In this document: in pieces, positions 16,071 to 25,227 of the stretch
Layout: each line of letters begins with the position of its first letter
Position numbering within the stretch: position 1 is the stretch's first letter
DNA from: Helicobacteraceae bacterium
GTDB taxonomy: Bacteria > Campylobacterota > Campylobacteria > Campylobacterales > Sulfurimonadaceae
Assembly: GCA_013138865.1 (NCBI GenBank)
Contig: WTBY01000071.1
Span: 1-33,310, forward strand
Direction of reading: 5' to 3'
DNA: 33,310 nt
Notes under the pieces: model-generated
Database searches by the model: none
Told to the model about the DNA's origin: nothing
Seen by the model: the letters and a program-made list of their open reading frames with translations, nothing else
Program-made: the position numbers and the translations under genes

Positions 16071-18587
16071 ATGACAAATCTGCCAATACATGAAGTCTTA
16101 GACGATCTCAAAAACTCATTACAAGCCAACTCAACACTTATACTGCAAGCTCCTCCGGGTGCAGGAAAGAGTACTGTTGTACCTATTTCTCTACTTGAGC
16201 AAGCTTGGCTTGGCGATAAAATAATAATCATGTTAGAACCTCGTCGTATTGCTGCACGTATGGTTGCTACTCAAATGGCAAAACTTTTAGGTGAAGATCT
16301 AGGACAAAGAGTCGGTTATCAAGTAAAAATGGATAGTTGTTACACAAAAGCCACTAAGATCTTAGTTGTAACAGAAGCTATTTTAGTTCGTAAACTTCAA
16401 AGTGATCAGACTTTAGATGGCGTAGCTATGGTCATTTTTGACGAGTTTCATGAGAGAAGTATTCATACCGACTTATCACTCGCCCTATCACTACAAGTTC
16501 AAGAACTTATACGTGATGATCTGAAAATTTTAATCATGTCTGCTACACTTAACTCAGCTCAAATCTCTTCTCTTCTCGGCAATGTTCCTATTATAACTTC
16601 AAAAGGTAGAATGTACGAAGTTGAAAATAAGTACTTAGACATTAAAACAAAACAACCTGATCCACGCTCTTTAAATGCCTTATTACTAAATACAACACTG
16701 AAGGCTATAAAAGAGAATGATGGAGATATTTTAATTTTTTTAGCTGGCGTTAAAGAGATAAAAAATTTACAAAAGTCACTTTCAAACTCTTCTATTAGTA
16801 AAGATATTTTACTCCTACCACTCTACTCTTCCCTACCAAAAAATGAACAAGACAGAGCGATCACAAGATCAACAAAAAGAAAAATAATATTGAGTACTAA
16901 CATAGCTCAAACATCACTTACTATTGAAGGTGTAAAGGTAGTTATAGACTCTGGTTTAGAAAAACAATCACGCTACAACCACTCTAATGCTATGGATCAT
17001 TTAGAGTTAACGTTTATCTCAAAAGATTCAGCTGTTCAAAGAGCTGGTAGAGCGGGAAGACTCTCCGCAGGAGTTTGTTACAGACTTTGGCATGAACAAA
17101 AAATATTACAACAATCTACAAAAGCTGAAATACTTCGTGCTGATTTAACTTCACTTATTTTAGACCTTGCACTATGGGGAGTTGAGGAGTTTGAGGAGTT
17201 AAAATTTTTAGATATTCCACATGAGAATATCATTCAAGACTCAAAAGAAGTTTTAAAAGAGCTTGCTATGCTTGATGAGTCATTTAAAATTACACCTTTT
17301 GGAAAAGATGCACTTAGTTTAGGACTTCATCCACGGTTTGCTTATATGATTTTAAAAGCTAACGACTTAGGTTTTGCTTATGAGGCTTGTCTATTAGCTT
17401 CACTTTTAGGTGAAAAAGATATTTTCAAAAACTCCCAAAAAGATAGCGACATAGCATCAAGATTTATACATCTTGCTCAGAAGGATTTTGATAGCGAATA
17501 TATAAATAGGTACAAAGCTAAAGAGGTTATAACTAGCGCTGAATTTTTTTATAGAAAATTAAAAAGTATTAAAAAAGTGACAAAAAAGAGTACATTACTC
17601 AAGCACGACATTCTCAGTGTGTTACTTCTCTTTGCATACCCTGACAGACTAGCAAAGCGTAGAAGTAAAAATGACAACAAATACATACTAAGCAATGCTA
17701 AGGGTGCTATACTTTACGTAGAAGACTCTTTGTTTAATGAGGAGTATTTAGTTGTAGCAAACCTTAATGCTCACGATCGCGACTCAGTTATAAACCTAGC
17801 ACTTAGTATAACAATGGCGGAAATTCAAGAGTACTTTTCATCACTTATTATAAACAAAGAGTCCATAACCTACAACAAAGAAGCTAAGAAGTTTGACATA
17901 AGAGAAAACAGTTACTTTTTACAACTACTACTTAACTCAAAACCAAGTAACGCAAGTACAAAGCACAACTTTAAAACACTACTTTTAGAGTTAGTAAAAA
18001 AAGAGGGCTTAGAGATTCTGACTTGGAGTAAAAAAGCTACTAGTTTAAAAAGAAGAGTAAACTTTTTAAATGCTCACTTAGAGTTTATAGACTTTAGTGA
18101 ACAAACTCTACTCAACACGCTTGAAAGTTGGTTAGAACCTTACCTATCAGGTGTAACAACTGTAAAAGCACTAGAAGCTTTAGATGTTTACTCAATGTTA
18201 CTTTCTCTTGTGCCATGGGACAAACAACAGCTTTTAGACACTTATGTACCTTTAAGTGTTAAAGTTCCAAGTGGCTCAAATATATACATTGATTACTCCG
18301 ATTTTGAGAAACCATCAATGAGTGTAAAAATACAAGAAGTTTTTGGACTCTATGAAACACCAAAAGTACTTAACAACACAATAGCTTTACAGATCCATCT
18401 ACTAACACCAGCCATGACACCTATGCAAATAACCTACGATCTAAAAAGCTTTTGGGAGAACTCTTACGCCGAGGTAAGAAAAGAGGTTAGAGGTAAGTAC
18501 AAAAGACACTACTGGCCAGAAGACCCTTACGAAGCGATCGCCACAAGTAAAACTAAGAAGCATATGATGAAGAGTTTAAAAGAGTAA
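16071..18587 (+). CDS. hrpB: ATP-dependent helicase HrpB
   Basis: A DExH-box RNA helicase of the HrpB family, 838 residues, close to the usual length. Walker A is APPGAGKST (27-35). The DEAH-type box reads DEFHERS (D124-H127), which is diagnostic for HrpB. SAT motif III and the motif VI segment QRAGRAGR are present, followed by the HrpB-specific C-terminal domain ending in KGRYKRHYWPEDPYEA-like sequence (here GKYKRHYWPEDPY). E. coli HrpB has no firmly known role; in some bacteria it affects RNA processing. No ribosome site is seen before ATG 16071, compatible with leaderless translation. It ends 20 nt before the convergent exonuclease gene. Confidence 0.93.
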   Translation: MTNLPIHEVLDDLKNSLQANSTLILQAPPGAGKSTVVPISLLEQAWLGDKIIIMLEPRRIAARMVATQMAKLLGEDLGQRVGYQVKMDSCYTKATKILVVTEAILVRKLQSDQTLDGVAMVIFDEFHERSIHTDLSLALSLQVQELIRDDLKILIMSATLNSAQISSLLGNVPIITSKGRMYEVENKYLDIKTKQPDPRSLNALLLNTTLKAIKENDGDILIFLAGVKEIKNLQKSLSNSSISKDILLLPLYSSLPKNEQDRAITRSTKRKIILSTNIAQTSLTIEGVKVVIDSGLEKQSRYNHSNAMDHLELTFISKDSAVQRAGRAGRLSAGVCYRLWHEQKILQQSTKAEILRADLTSLILDLALWGVEEFEELKFLDIPHENIIQDSKEVLKELAMLDESFKITPFGKDALSLGLHPRFAYMILKANDLGFAYEACLLASLLGEKDIFKNSQKDSDIASRFIHLAQKDFDSEYINRYKAKEVITSAEFFYRKLKSIKKVTKKSTLLKHDILSVLLLFAYPDRLAKRRSKNDNKYILSNAKGAILYVEDSLFNEEYLVVANLNAHDRDSVINLALSITMAEIQEYFSSLIINKESITYNKEAKKFDIRENSYFLQLLLNSKPSNASTKHNFKTLLLELVKKEGLEILTWSKKATSLKRRVNFLNAHLEFIDFSEQTLLNTLESWLEPYLSGVTTVKALEALDVYSMLLSLVPWDKQQLLDTYVPLSVKVPSGSNIYIDYSDFEKPSMSVKIQEVFGLYETPKVLNNTIALQIHLLTPAMTPMQITYDLKSFWENSYAEVRKEVRGKYKRHYWPEDPYEAIATSKTKKHMMKSLKE

Positions 18588-18607
18588 ATTTAGCTTTTTT
18601 GAGCTGT

Positions 18608-19144
18608 TTAACACTTCGCTATAAGTTTAGCGTCCATCATATTTAAAATCTCTAAAGTTTTAGTTACGTCATATATGGCACTATGGTATTGTTCATCATC
18701 AAAGTCAATGTTGTAGTACTTACAAGTTTCTATGAGTTTTGGGTTTTTTATGTTCCCTTTAACATTCGTCGCCTTAACAATTTTTTTGTTCTCTTTCATG
18801 GTACAAAAGTGGTTTTCAAAGAGAAGTAACTCTCCTATGTGTCTTAACTCAAACGATATATTATGTGCGACTAGAGTTTTAGTATTTCTACAAAACTCAA
18901 CAAAGTCTGTGTCGTTTTCAAAGTGCTCTTCATAGTCTACATTTTTTCTTAATCGCTCTAGTCTATCAACAGAGAGTTTATGTACAGCTAATGCGTGAGG
19001 GTTTACTTCATACTCTGAAAAATAGTAACGGTGAAAAGTGTCTAATACTTTATACTCATTACCTATAAGCTCTACACGAAAAGCAGCTACTTCTATTACA
19101 TCATGAATGTTTGCTGAGTTTGTTTCAAAGTCTAAAATTATCAT
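18608..19144 (-). CDS. DEDDh 3'-5' exonuclease, DnaQ-like
   Basis: A 178-residue stand-alone exonuclease domain. Exo I is LDFET (D5, E7), Exo II is AHNISFEL, and Exo III is HSAIYD (H154, D159). The second-motif acid is usually Asp (HNxxFD) but here is Glu (E99), an unusual conservative change. The size suits a small nuclease of the proofreading, RNase T or oligoribonuclease type; the sequence does not decide between DNA and RNA. It starts at ATG 19142-19144 and is transcribed toward hrpB. It could be a DNA polymerase III epsilon-like subunit, but no polymerase gene is near. Confidence 0.8.
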   Translation of the reverse strand: MIILDFETNSANIHDVIEVAAFRVELIGNEYKVLDTFHRYYFSEYEVNPHALAVHKLSVDRLERLRKNVDYEEHFENDTDFVEFCRNTKTLVAHNISFELRHIGELLLFENHFCTMKENKKIVKATNVKGNIKNPKLIETCKYYNIDFDDEQYHSAIYDVTKTLEILNMMDAKLIAKC

Positions 19145-19296
19145 TTACTATTCCCATTAAAAAGTTTTTTAGTTAAAAAAGTTAGTTCTATCAAAAGTAA
19201 AATTATTTCTACAATGTCATCATATCAATATTGTATTTAATTAACTCCACAAGTTGCACTTTAAACTTCAGTTTATGAAATAAAGCTTTAATTTGG

Positions 19297-19302
19297 TATA
19301 AT
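19297..19302 (+). promoter_or_regulatory. Candidate -10 box of the signalling operon
   Basis: A perfect TATAAT sits 30 bases upstream of the TTG start of the CheY-like gene (19332) in the 187-bp gap between two divergent genes. AAGG (about 19319-19322) serves as the ribosome site. No strong -35 is visible. Confidence 0.5.
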
Positions 19303-19331
19303 GAGGATAATTAGTAGTAAGGTATGATAAT

Positions 19332-19694
19332 TTGAAAATATTAGTTGTAGATGATTCGAAATTGGCAAGAAAATCTTTAATGAAATCGGTATTAGAAGTT
19401 GAACCCGGTGTTGAGTTTTTTGAAGCTGAAAATGGTGCTATTGCTGTAGAACTGTTTAAGCAAGAAAACCCTCGTGTTGTATTTTTAGATTTAACTATGC
19501 CCGTTATGGATGGTTATGAAGCTCTTGCAAAAATAATGGAAATTGACTCTGATGCACAAGTTATTGTAGTGAGTGCGGACATACAAGAAGAAGCTCAAAA
19601 AAGAGTTCTTGAGGGTGGTGCTAAGCGTATGTGCCCCAAGCCAATTAACGCTGAAAAAATGCAAAATATATTTATGCATGACTTAATAATTTAA
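19332..19694 (+). CDS. CheY-like single-domain response regulator
   Basis: A 120-residue receiver without an output domain. All key residues are present: acidic pair D7/D8, phospho-acceptor D53 (FLDLTMP), switch S81 and conserved K103 (PKP). It begins with TTG, which is required because no in-frame ATG precedes the MKILVVDDS sequence. It ends 9 nt before a CheC-like gene, so the two are almost certainly co-translated, and the CheC-like protein is the likely phosphatase for this regulator. Phospho-donor unknown; the hybrid kinase at 12.9 kb is one candidate. Confidence 0.92.
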   Translation: MKILVVDDSKLARKSLMKSVLEVEPGVEFFEAENGAIAVELFKQENPRVVFLDLTMPVMDGYEALAKIMEIDSDAQVIVVSADIQEEAQKRVLEGGAKRMCPKPINAEKMQNIFMHDLII

Positions 19695-19703
19695 AGGCTT
19701 AAT

Positions 19704-20321
19704 TTGAATAATATTGACTTTAGTGAAGATCAGTTAGATGCGTTAAAAGAGTTTATGAATGTCGCACTTGGAGCGGCTACTGCAAACGTTGCGTCTCTTT
19801 TAGATGCATTTGCAACTATGCATGTACCTACTATTGAGGTATGTAACAGTACTGACCTTGTTCCAAAGATCAACAAAGAGATGAAATTATCATCAAAATA
19901 TTATGTAACAAAACAACTATTTACTGGTAAATTTGGTGGTGAGTGCATGTTTATAATGCAAGACTCCTCAGCAAATAACCTAGGAAATTACCTTTATGAT
20001 ACTCCAAACCCATCACAAGATGATATAAACGATGCTGTAATAGAATTAACAAATATTTTAAGCTCAACAATAATTAGTCGTTTAACGGAAGAACTTGGAA
20101 CACAAGTACAGTTTTTCGTTCCATCTTCACAGATTCTTGATGCTAAAAATATTGTAAAATATGAGGATGTACAACACTATTCAAAAATTATTATTATCAG
20201 TACTGTATTAGATTTTAAAGATCAAAAAATTGATGGATATATTTATATATTAACTAAAGATGAATCTATTGAAAGTTTAAAGGCACTTATTGATTCAAAG
20301 CTTGAAGAGTTGTACGGATAA
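19704..20321 (+). CDS. CheC-like CheY-P phosphatase
   Basis: A 205-residue CheC/CheX/FliY-family protein. Both helices that carry the ExxN phosphatase signature are intact: E16/N19 (KEFMN) and E114/N117 (IELTN), as in CheC proteins with two active sites. It begins with TTG after AAAGG. Its stop TAA shares the A with the ATG of the next gene (TAATG), indicating translational coupling. The family dephosphorylates CheY-type regulators, so the adjacent receiver is the natural substrate. No CheD gene is seen nearby. Confidence 0.82.
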   Translation: MNNIDFSEDQLDALKEFMNVALGAATANVASLLDAFATMHVPTIEVCNSTDLVPKINKEMKLSSKYYVTKQLFTGKFGGECMFIMQDSSANNLGNYLYDTPNPSQDDINDAVIELTNILSSTIISRLTEELGTQVQFFVPSSQILDAKNIVKYEDVQHYSKIIIISTVLDFKDQKIDGYIYILTKDESIESLKALIDSKLEELYG

Positions 20322-21601
20322 TGTCATTACGTTTTCCTGATATATTGCTAAACTCTCTTGAAAATGGTCACATGATAGTTGATGAAAATTTTATAGTTAC
20401 CTATTGGAATAGATGGCTTGTAATAAATACTCAAATATCTTATGATGAAATTATTGGCAAAAGCTTAGAAGAGTTTTATCCTCAGCTAAACTATACCATT
20501 TTGAGACGTAAAATAAAAACTGCACTTCAGCTAAATACACCATCATTTTACGACCCAACAAGTAGTACAAAATTTATATCTATTAATCGAAATAAAGTTA
20601 CAACTTCATCACTTAGCTTAATGCAACAACAAGTTACAATATCTCCATATGTGAAAGAACTAAGTCAAGTAATGATCTCTATTTATGATATAAGTGAGTT
20701 ACATGAGACAAAACTTCTATTTCAAAATGAGATCGAAAAAGTAAACTCTTTAAACAAAGTCCTCAAAGATGATCAAGAAATTATCAATAAAAATATTATG
20801 ATGATAAAAACATCAACTTCTGGTACAATTATTGAGGTAAGTGCTCTTTTTTGTGAGTTCTTTGAGTATGAAGAAGAAAAAATTATAGGTAAGAATACAT
20901 CTATACTTAGAAAAGAGAGCAACGCTAAATCTATATATAAAGAGTTAAAAAAAACGATTATTGATAAACAATCCTGGACAGGAGAGGTTGAGATAAAGAC
21001 ATCTACTGGCAAAGAAAAGTGGGTAGAAATAAGAATTTCACCAATATATGATAGTAATGATAACCTTATTGAATTTAACACTATATTTTATGATATTACA
21101 AATGAAAAACTACTTGAAATATTATCAAGAACCGATGCTCTTACAAAATTAAATAATCGTGCTTACTTTGATGAAGTGGTACATTCAATTACTCTACATC
21201 AAAGAAAGTCTGAGACTGACTTTGTACTTGTCATAACTGATATTGATCACTTTAAATCAGTTAATGATACGTATGGGCATTTAGTTGGTGATATAGCACT
21301 AGTAGACGTTGCAAATGTACTTAAAAACTTACTTCGAGCAAACGATCTTATCGCTAGATGGGGTGGTGAAGAGTTTATTATTATGCTTAAGAATGTAACT
21401 ATTAATGAAGCACAAATGATTACTGAAAAACTTAGAATTGCAGTTGAAGAAACAAGAATTAACGACCAATTCAACCTTACATGTTCTTTTGGTATTAGTA
21501 AATATATACCTAACGAGTCTGTAGATGCAACTCTAAAACGTGCAGATGACGCTTTATATGAGGCAAAACATAATGGAAGAAATCAATTTATACTTAATTA
21601 A
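20321..21601 (+). CDS. PAS-PAS diguanylate cyclase
   Basis: A soluble 426-residue protein that should make cyclic di-GMP. PAS 1 spans about 8-120, a coiled coil about 125-155, PAS 2 with PAC-like end about 160-262 (SWTGEVEIKTSTGKEKW), and the GGDEF domain 265-426 with active site GGEEF (348-352). An RxxD inhibitory site (RAND, 339-342) precedes it by five residues. No transmembrane segment is seen. Its start overlaps the CheC-like stop by one base. The unit CheY-like, CheC-like, cyclase suggests c-di-GMP output gated by a phospho-signal. Only 38 nt separate it from putA. Confidence 0.9.
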   Translation: MSLRFPDILLNSLENGHMIVDENFIVTYWNRWLVINTQISYDEIIGKSLEEFYPQLNYTILRRKIKTALQLNTPSFYDPTSSTKFISINRNKVTTSSLSLMQQQVTISPYVKELSQVMISIYDISELHETKLLFQNEIEKVNSLNKVLKDDQEIINKNIMMIKTSTSGTIIEVSALFCEFFEYEEEKIIGKNTSILRKESNAKSIYKELKKTIIDKQSWTGEVEIKTSTGKEKWVEIRISPIYDSNDNLIEFNTIFYDITNEKLLEILSRTDALTKLNNRAYFDEVVHSITLHQRKSETDFVLVITDIDHFKSVNDTYGHLVGDIALVDVANVLKNLLRANDLIARWGGEEFIIMLKNVTINEAQMITEKLRIAVEETRINDQFNLTCSFGISKYIPNESVDATLKRADDALYEAKHNGRNQFILN

Positions 21602-21639
21602 TATTTAAACTATATTAACTCAAGTAAACAGAGGTACAT

Positions 21640-24600
21640 ATGTATAATATAGATGAAACAATATTAGATGAAGCAAAAGTTCTTGCTACTAAATGGCAAG
21701 GTAATATAGAAAAAAATAGAGATTCCTCAGAAAAAAAATTTCATGCAATTATGAAACGCATGTTAAAAGATAAAAAAAACAAAGTATTTCTAATTGAATT
21801 ATTAGACCAAAGTTTTAGATCACTTGATAGCAACCGTATAGCTAATCAGCTAGAATATATATTTGATAAATATGAAAACACCTCTTTTTTTACAGAGTTC
21901 GAGCAATTGCTTGTATGGGCTTTTCGCAATGTAGGGATATATATGCCCTTTGTTTCTGTACCACTTTTTATATACTATCTTAGAAATGATATTAAGAACA
22001 TAGTCATAAAAGGAGAAGATCGCTCACTAAACGCTCATCTACAAAAACGCCTTCATGAACATACTCGTGTCAATATAAATATTATTGGTGAAGCAGTACT
22101 TGGTGAGGAAGAAGCACAAGAGCGTGTAGAAAAATATGTACAGATTTTACAGAACCCAAATATTGACTATATATCTATTAAAATATCAACCATCTTCTCT
22201 CAAATAAATCCTCTTGCATATGACTGGAGTGTTAAACAGATATCTTCAAAACTTGAAAGAATATTTTATGCTGCTATGGAGAATAGCTTTGTAAATACTA
22301 AAGGTAAAAAAGAATTTAAATTTATAAACCTTGATATGGAAGAGTATCGAGATATTAACATGACTATTGATGTATTTACTAAAACACTCTCACAGCCAGA
22401 GTTCAAAAACTTATCGGCTGGTATAGTACTTCAAGCATATATCCCTGAGATGATTACTCACTTAAAAAAGTTATATATTTGGGCTAAAGAGAGAGTAGAA
22501 AGCGGTGGTGCACCCATCAAAGTTAGACTTGTAAAAGGTGCTAACCAAGAGATGGAACTAACCGAAGGCTCACTTCGTGGATGGCCATGTGTTACTTACC
22601 TAAATAAAGCTGATAGTGATGCAAACTATAAAGTGTTAATGGACTTTTTAATACATGAGGATGTTGCTCCTTATATCCATACAGGTATTGCCTCACATAA
22701 CCTTTTTGACCAAGCTTTAGCATTTTTGCTTGCAAAAGAGAGAGATGTAAAAGAGCAGTATAGTGCAGAGATGCTTGAAGGAATGAGTGATACAGCCTAC
22801 CATATATTAAAAGATGAAGATATCAATGTTATACTCTATGCTCCTATCGCCACACAAAAGACATTTACTAATGCCATAGCCTATTTAGTACGTAGGTTTG
22901 ATGAAAATACAGCAGAGCAGAATTTTCTCAGACATAGTTTTGGACTAAAAGTAAATAGTGAAGCTTGGAAAATTTTACTTAAGAGTTATGATAATTCTAT
23001 ACAAGCCCTTTCCAACGTAGGACTTGAACCTCATAGAAAACAAGATAGAAATTCACCTATAGAAAATTTAAATATTGACTTTCAAGAGTATATTTTCCAA
23101 ACTGAGAGTGATACTGATTTTACACTTTTGCAAAATCAGAAGTGGGCAGAACAAATCAGAAACAAATGGAAAAATATATCAGAAAATGGACCAATAAAGG
23201 TATCTGCTATTATCGCATCAAAAGAAGTTCAAAGTGATGTAGTCATAGAAGTCATAGATAAATCACAATACCATGACAATATTATTTTAGCTCACTGTAC
23301 TATGGCGACAAAAGAGGATCTTAACATAGCTGTAGAAACTGCAAAGAGTGATCCAGATAACTGGAGTAAGCTTTCGCATTTTGATAGAACTAAAATATTG
23401 ATGAATGTAGCAAATGAATTTAGAAAAAATAGAACTGACCTTATCGGTGCAGCTGCCGCAGAAGTTGGAAAAGTATTTACTGAAACAGATGTTGAAGTTT
23501 CAGAGGCGATAGACTTTTTAAACTTTTACCCATACAGTGTAAAGAAATTGACTTCTCTTGAAGGTATAAATGTAAAAGAGAAAGGCGTGGGAGTTGTAAT
23601 CAGCCCATGGAACTTTCCTATAGCTATAGCCACAGGCGGAATTGCAGCAGCTCTCTCAACTGGAAATAGAGTAATTTTAAAACCATCATCTGATTCAATA
23701 TTATCGGCTTATCTATTATGTAAATGTTTTTGGAACGCAGGAGTTAGTAAAAATACACTACAGTTTGCAGCTACACCTGCCAAACTAGCAGGAGAACACC
23801 TTGTAAAAAATAGTAATGTTGACTTTGTTATTTTTACTGGTAGCGAAAAGAGTGCTTACAGCATGATAAAGAGTCGTCCAAATATTCATTTAAGTGCTGA
23901 AACTGGTGGTAAGGATGCTACGATAGTTACAGCACTTTGTGATAGAGATCAGACCGTTAAAAACGTCGTTGCCTCTGCCTTTAACAACTCTGGACAAAAA
24001 TGTTCTGCAACATCTCTTCTAGTTCTTGAAAAAGAGCTATATGAAGATGAAAATTTCAAACGTATGTTAATTGATGCAACACAATCATTACATGTAGGTT
24101 CTGTATGGGATCTGAAAAATAGAATAGGCACTCTTGTAAATATACCTTCAAACAACCTCAAAAAAGCTTTGGAGTATGTAGATGAGACAGAGGAGTGGTT
24201 AATTAAACCATCTTATGCAGATAATAAAAATCCATATATGTTAAAGCCATCTATTAGATGGGGAACTAAAAAAGGCGATTTTTGTCATATGAGTGAACTT
24301 TTTGGCCCAGTTTTAAGTGTAATGTGCGCTGAAAACCTTGATGATGCAATAGATATTGTAAACTCAACTGGTTATGGATTAACTTCAGGAATTGAGAGCT
24401 TAGATGAGCGAGAAAAAAAGATATTTATTGAAAAACTAAAGGCTGGAAATCTTTATATAAACCGTTCGACTACAGGGGCAATAGTCACAAGACAGCCTTT
24501 TGGAGGCATGGGAAAATCTGCCATAGGTAGTGGAAAAAAAGCTGGTGGCTTTAACTACGTAACTCAGTTTTTAGATATTAGTTTTGATGGAGAAATACCA

Positions 24601-25227
24601 AACGATAGTGCTGACCATGCATATATAAAGAAAATAGAAGAGATATTAAAAGATGAGTCAGAGTACAAAGAGATCTTAAACGAAACTATTAAAACGCTTA
24701 AAAACTTTGCCTATTGGTTAAATAAGGAGTTCTTACAAGAACATGACTATTCTGATATTCGAGGAGAGAGCAACATAATCCGATATATAAATCTTAAAAA
24801 TATCACTCTTGTAATAGATGAAAACGACTCTATATATGAAATTATGTGCTCTATCGGTGCAGCTAAAATGTCAGGTTCTATATTGCATATTTCAATACCA
24901 AATAAATTTGATTCACTTGAACTCTCGTGGTTATTGGACAAAAAAACTTTACTACTTGATGAAGAAGATATAATTCTACGTGAAAATGAAAATGAAATGA
25001 TCCAATCAATAAAAACTTCTGATCGCACACGTTACTTAAATAGTAAAAATATAAAAGAGAGTGTATACAGTGCTATCTCTAAAGATGCTGTTCATATAGC
25101 AAGTGAGCCTTTTGTCGCTCATGGAAGAGTAGAACTTATGCACTACTTTATAGAACAGAGTATATCTGACAACTATCACAGATATGGAAACTTGGGTCTT
25201 AAGGGCCTTTTAGCAAAGGAGTCATAG
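21640..25227 (+). CDS. putA: Bifunctional proline dehydrogenase / P5C dehydrogenase
   Basis: Oxidises proline to pyrroline-5-carboxylate (FAD) and then to glutamate (NAD), feeding electrons to the quinone pool. 1195 residues. The PRODH domain (about 80-440) includes RLVKGANQEME and YIHTGIASHN. The P5C dehydrogenase domain (about 530-1000) has the catalytic E754 (SAETGGKDA) and C788 (NSGQKCSA). A C-terminal 190-residue extension ends SDNYHRYGNLGLKG, as in long PutA proteins. There is no N-terminal ribbon-helix-helix domain, so it should not act as its own repressor. ATG 21640 has GAGG five bases upstream. putP starts directly after its stop. GATC is at background density here, unlike the core genes. 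Confidence 0.96.
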   Translation: MYNIDETILDEAKVLATKWQGNIEKNRDSSEKKFHAIMKRMLKDKKNKVFLIELLDQSFRSLDSNRIANQLEYIFDKYENTSFFTEFEQLLVWAFRNVGIYMPFVSVPLFIYYLRNDIKNIVIKGEDRSLNAHLQKRLHEHTRVNINIIGEAVLGEEEAQERVEKYVQILQNPNIDYISIKISTIFSQINPLAYDWSVKQISSKLERIFYAAMENSFVNTKGKKEFKFINLDMEEYRDINMTIDVFTKTLSQPEFKNLSAGIVLQAYIPEMITHLKKLYIWAKERVESGGAPIKVRLVKGANQEMELTEGSLRGWPCVTYLNKADSDANYKVLMDFLIHEDVAPYIHTGIASHNLFDQALAFLLAKERDVKEQYSAEMLEGMSDTAYHILKDEDINVILYAPIATQKTFTNAIAYLVRRFDENTAEQNFLRHSFGLKVNSEAWKILLKSYDNSIQALSNVGLEPHRKQDRNSPIENLNIDFQEYIFQTESDTDFTLLQNQKWAEQIRNKWKNISENGPIKVSAIIASKEVQSDVVIEVIDKSQYHDNIILAHCTMATKEDLNIAVETAKSDPDNWSKLSHFDRTKILMNVANEFRKNRTDLIGAAAAEVGKVFTETDVEVSEAIDFLNFYPYSVKKLTSLEGINVKEKGVGVVISPWNFPIAIATGGIAAALSTGNRVILKPSSDSILSAYLLCKCFWNAGVSKNTLQFAATPAKLAGEHLVKNSNVDFVIFTGSEKSAYSMIKSRPNIHLSAETGGKDATIVTALCDRDQTVKNVVASAFNNSGQKCSATSLLVLEKELYEDENFKRMLIDATQSLHVGSVWDLKNRIGTLVNIPSNNLKKALEYVDETEEWLIKPSYADNKNPYMLKPSIRWGTKKGDFCHMSELFGPVLSVMCAENLDDAIDIVNSTGYGLTSGIESLDEREKKIFIEKLKAGNLYINRSTTGAIVTRQPFGGMGKSAIGSGKKAGGFNYVTQFLDISFDGEIPNDSADHAYIKKIEEILKDESEYKEILNETIKTLKNFAYWLNKEFLQEHDYSDIRGESNIIRYINLKNITLVIDENDSIYEIMCSIGAAKMSGSILHISIPNKFDSLELSWLLDKKTLLLDEEDIILRENENEMIQSIKTSDRTRYLNSKNIKESVYSAISKDAVHIASEPFVAHGRVELMHYFIEQSISDNYHRYGNLGLKGLLAKES

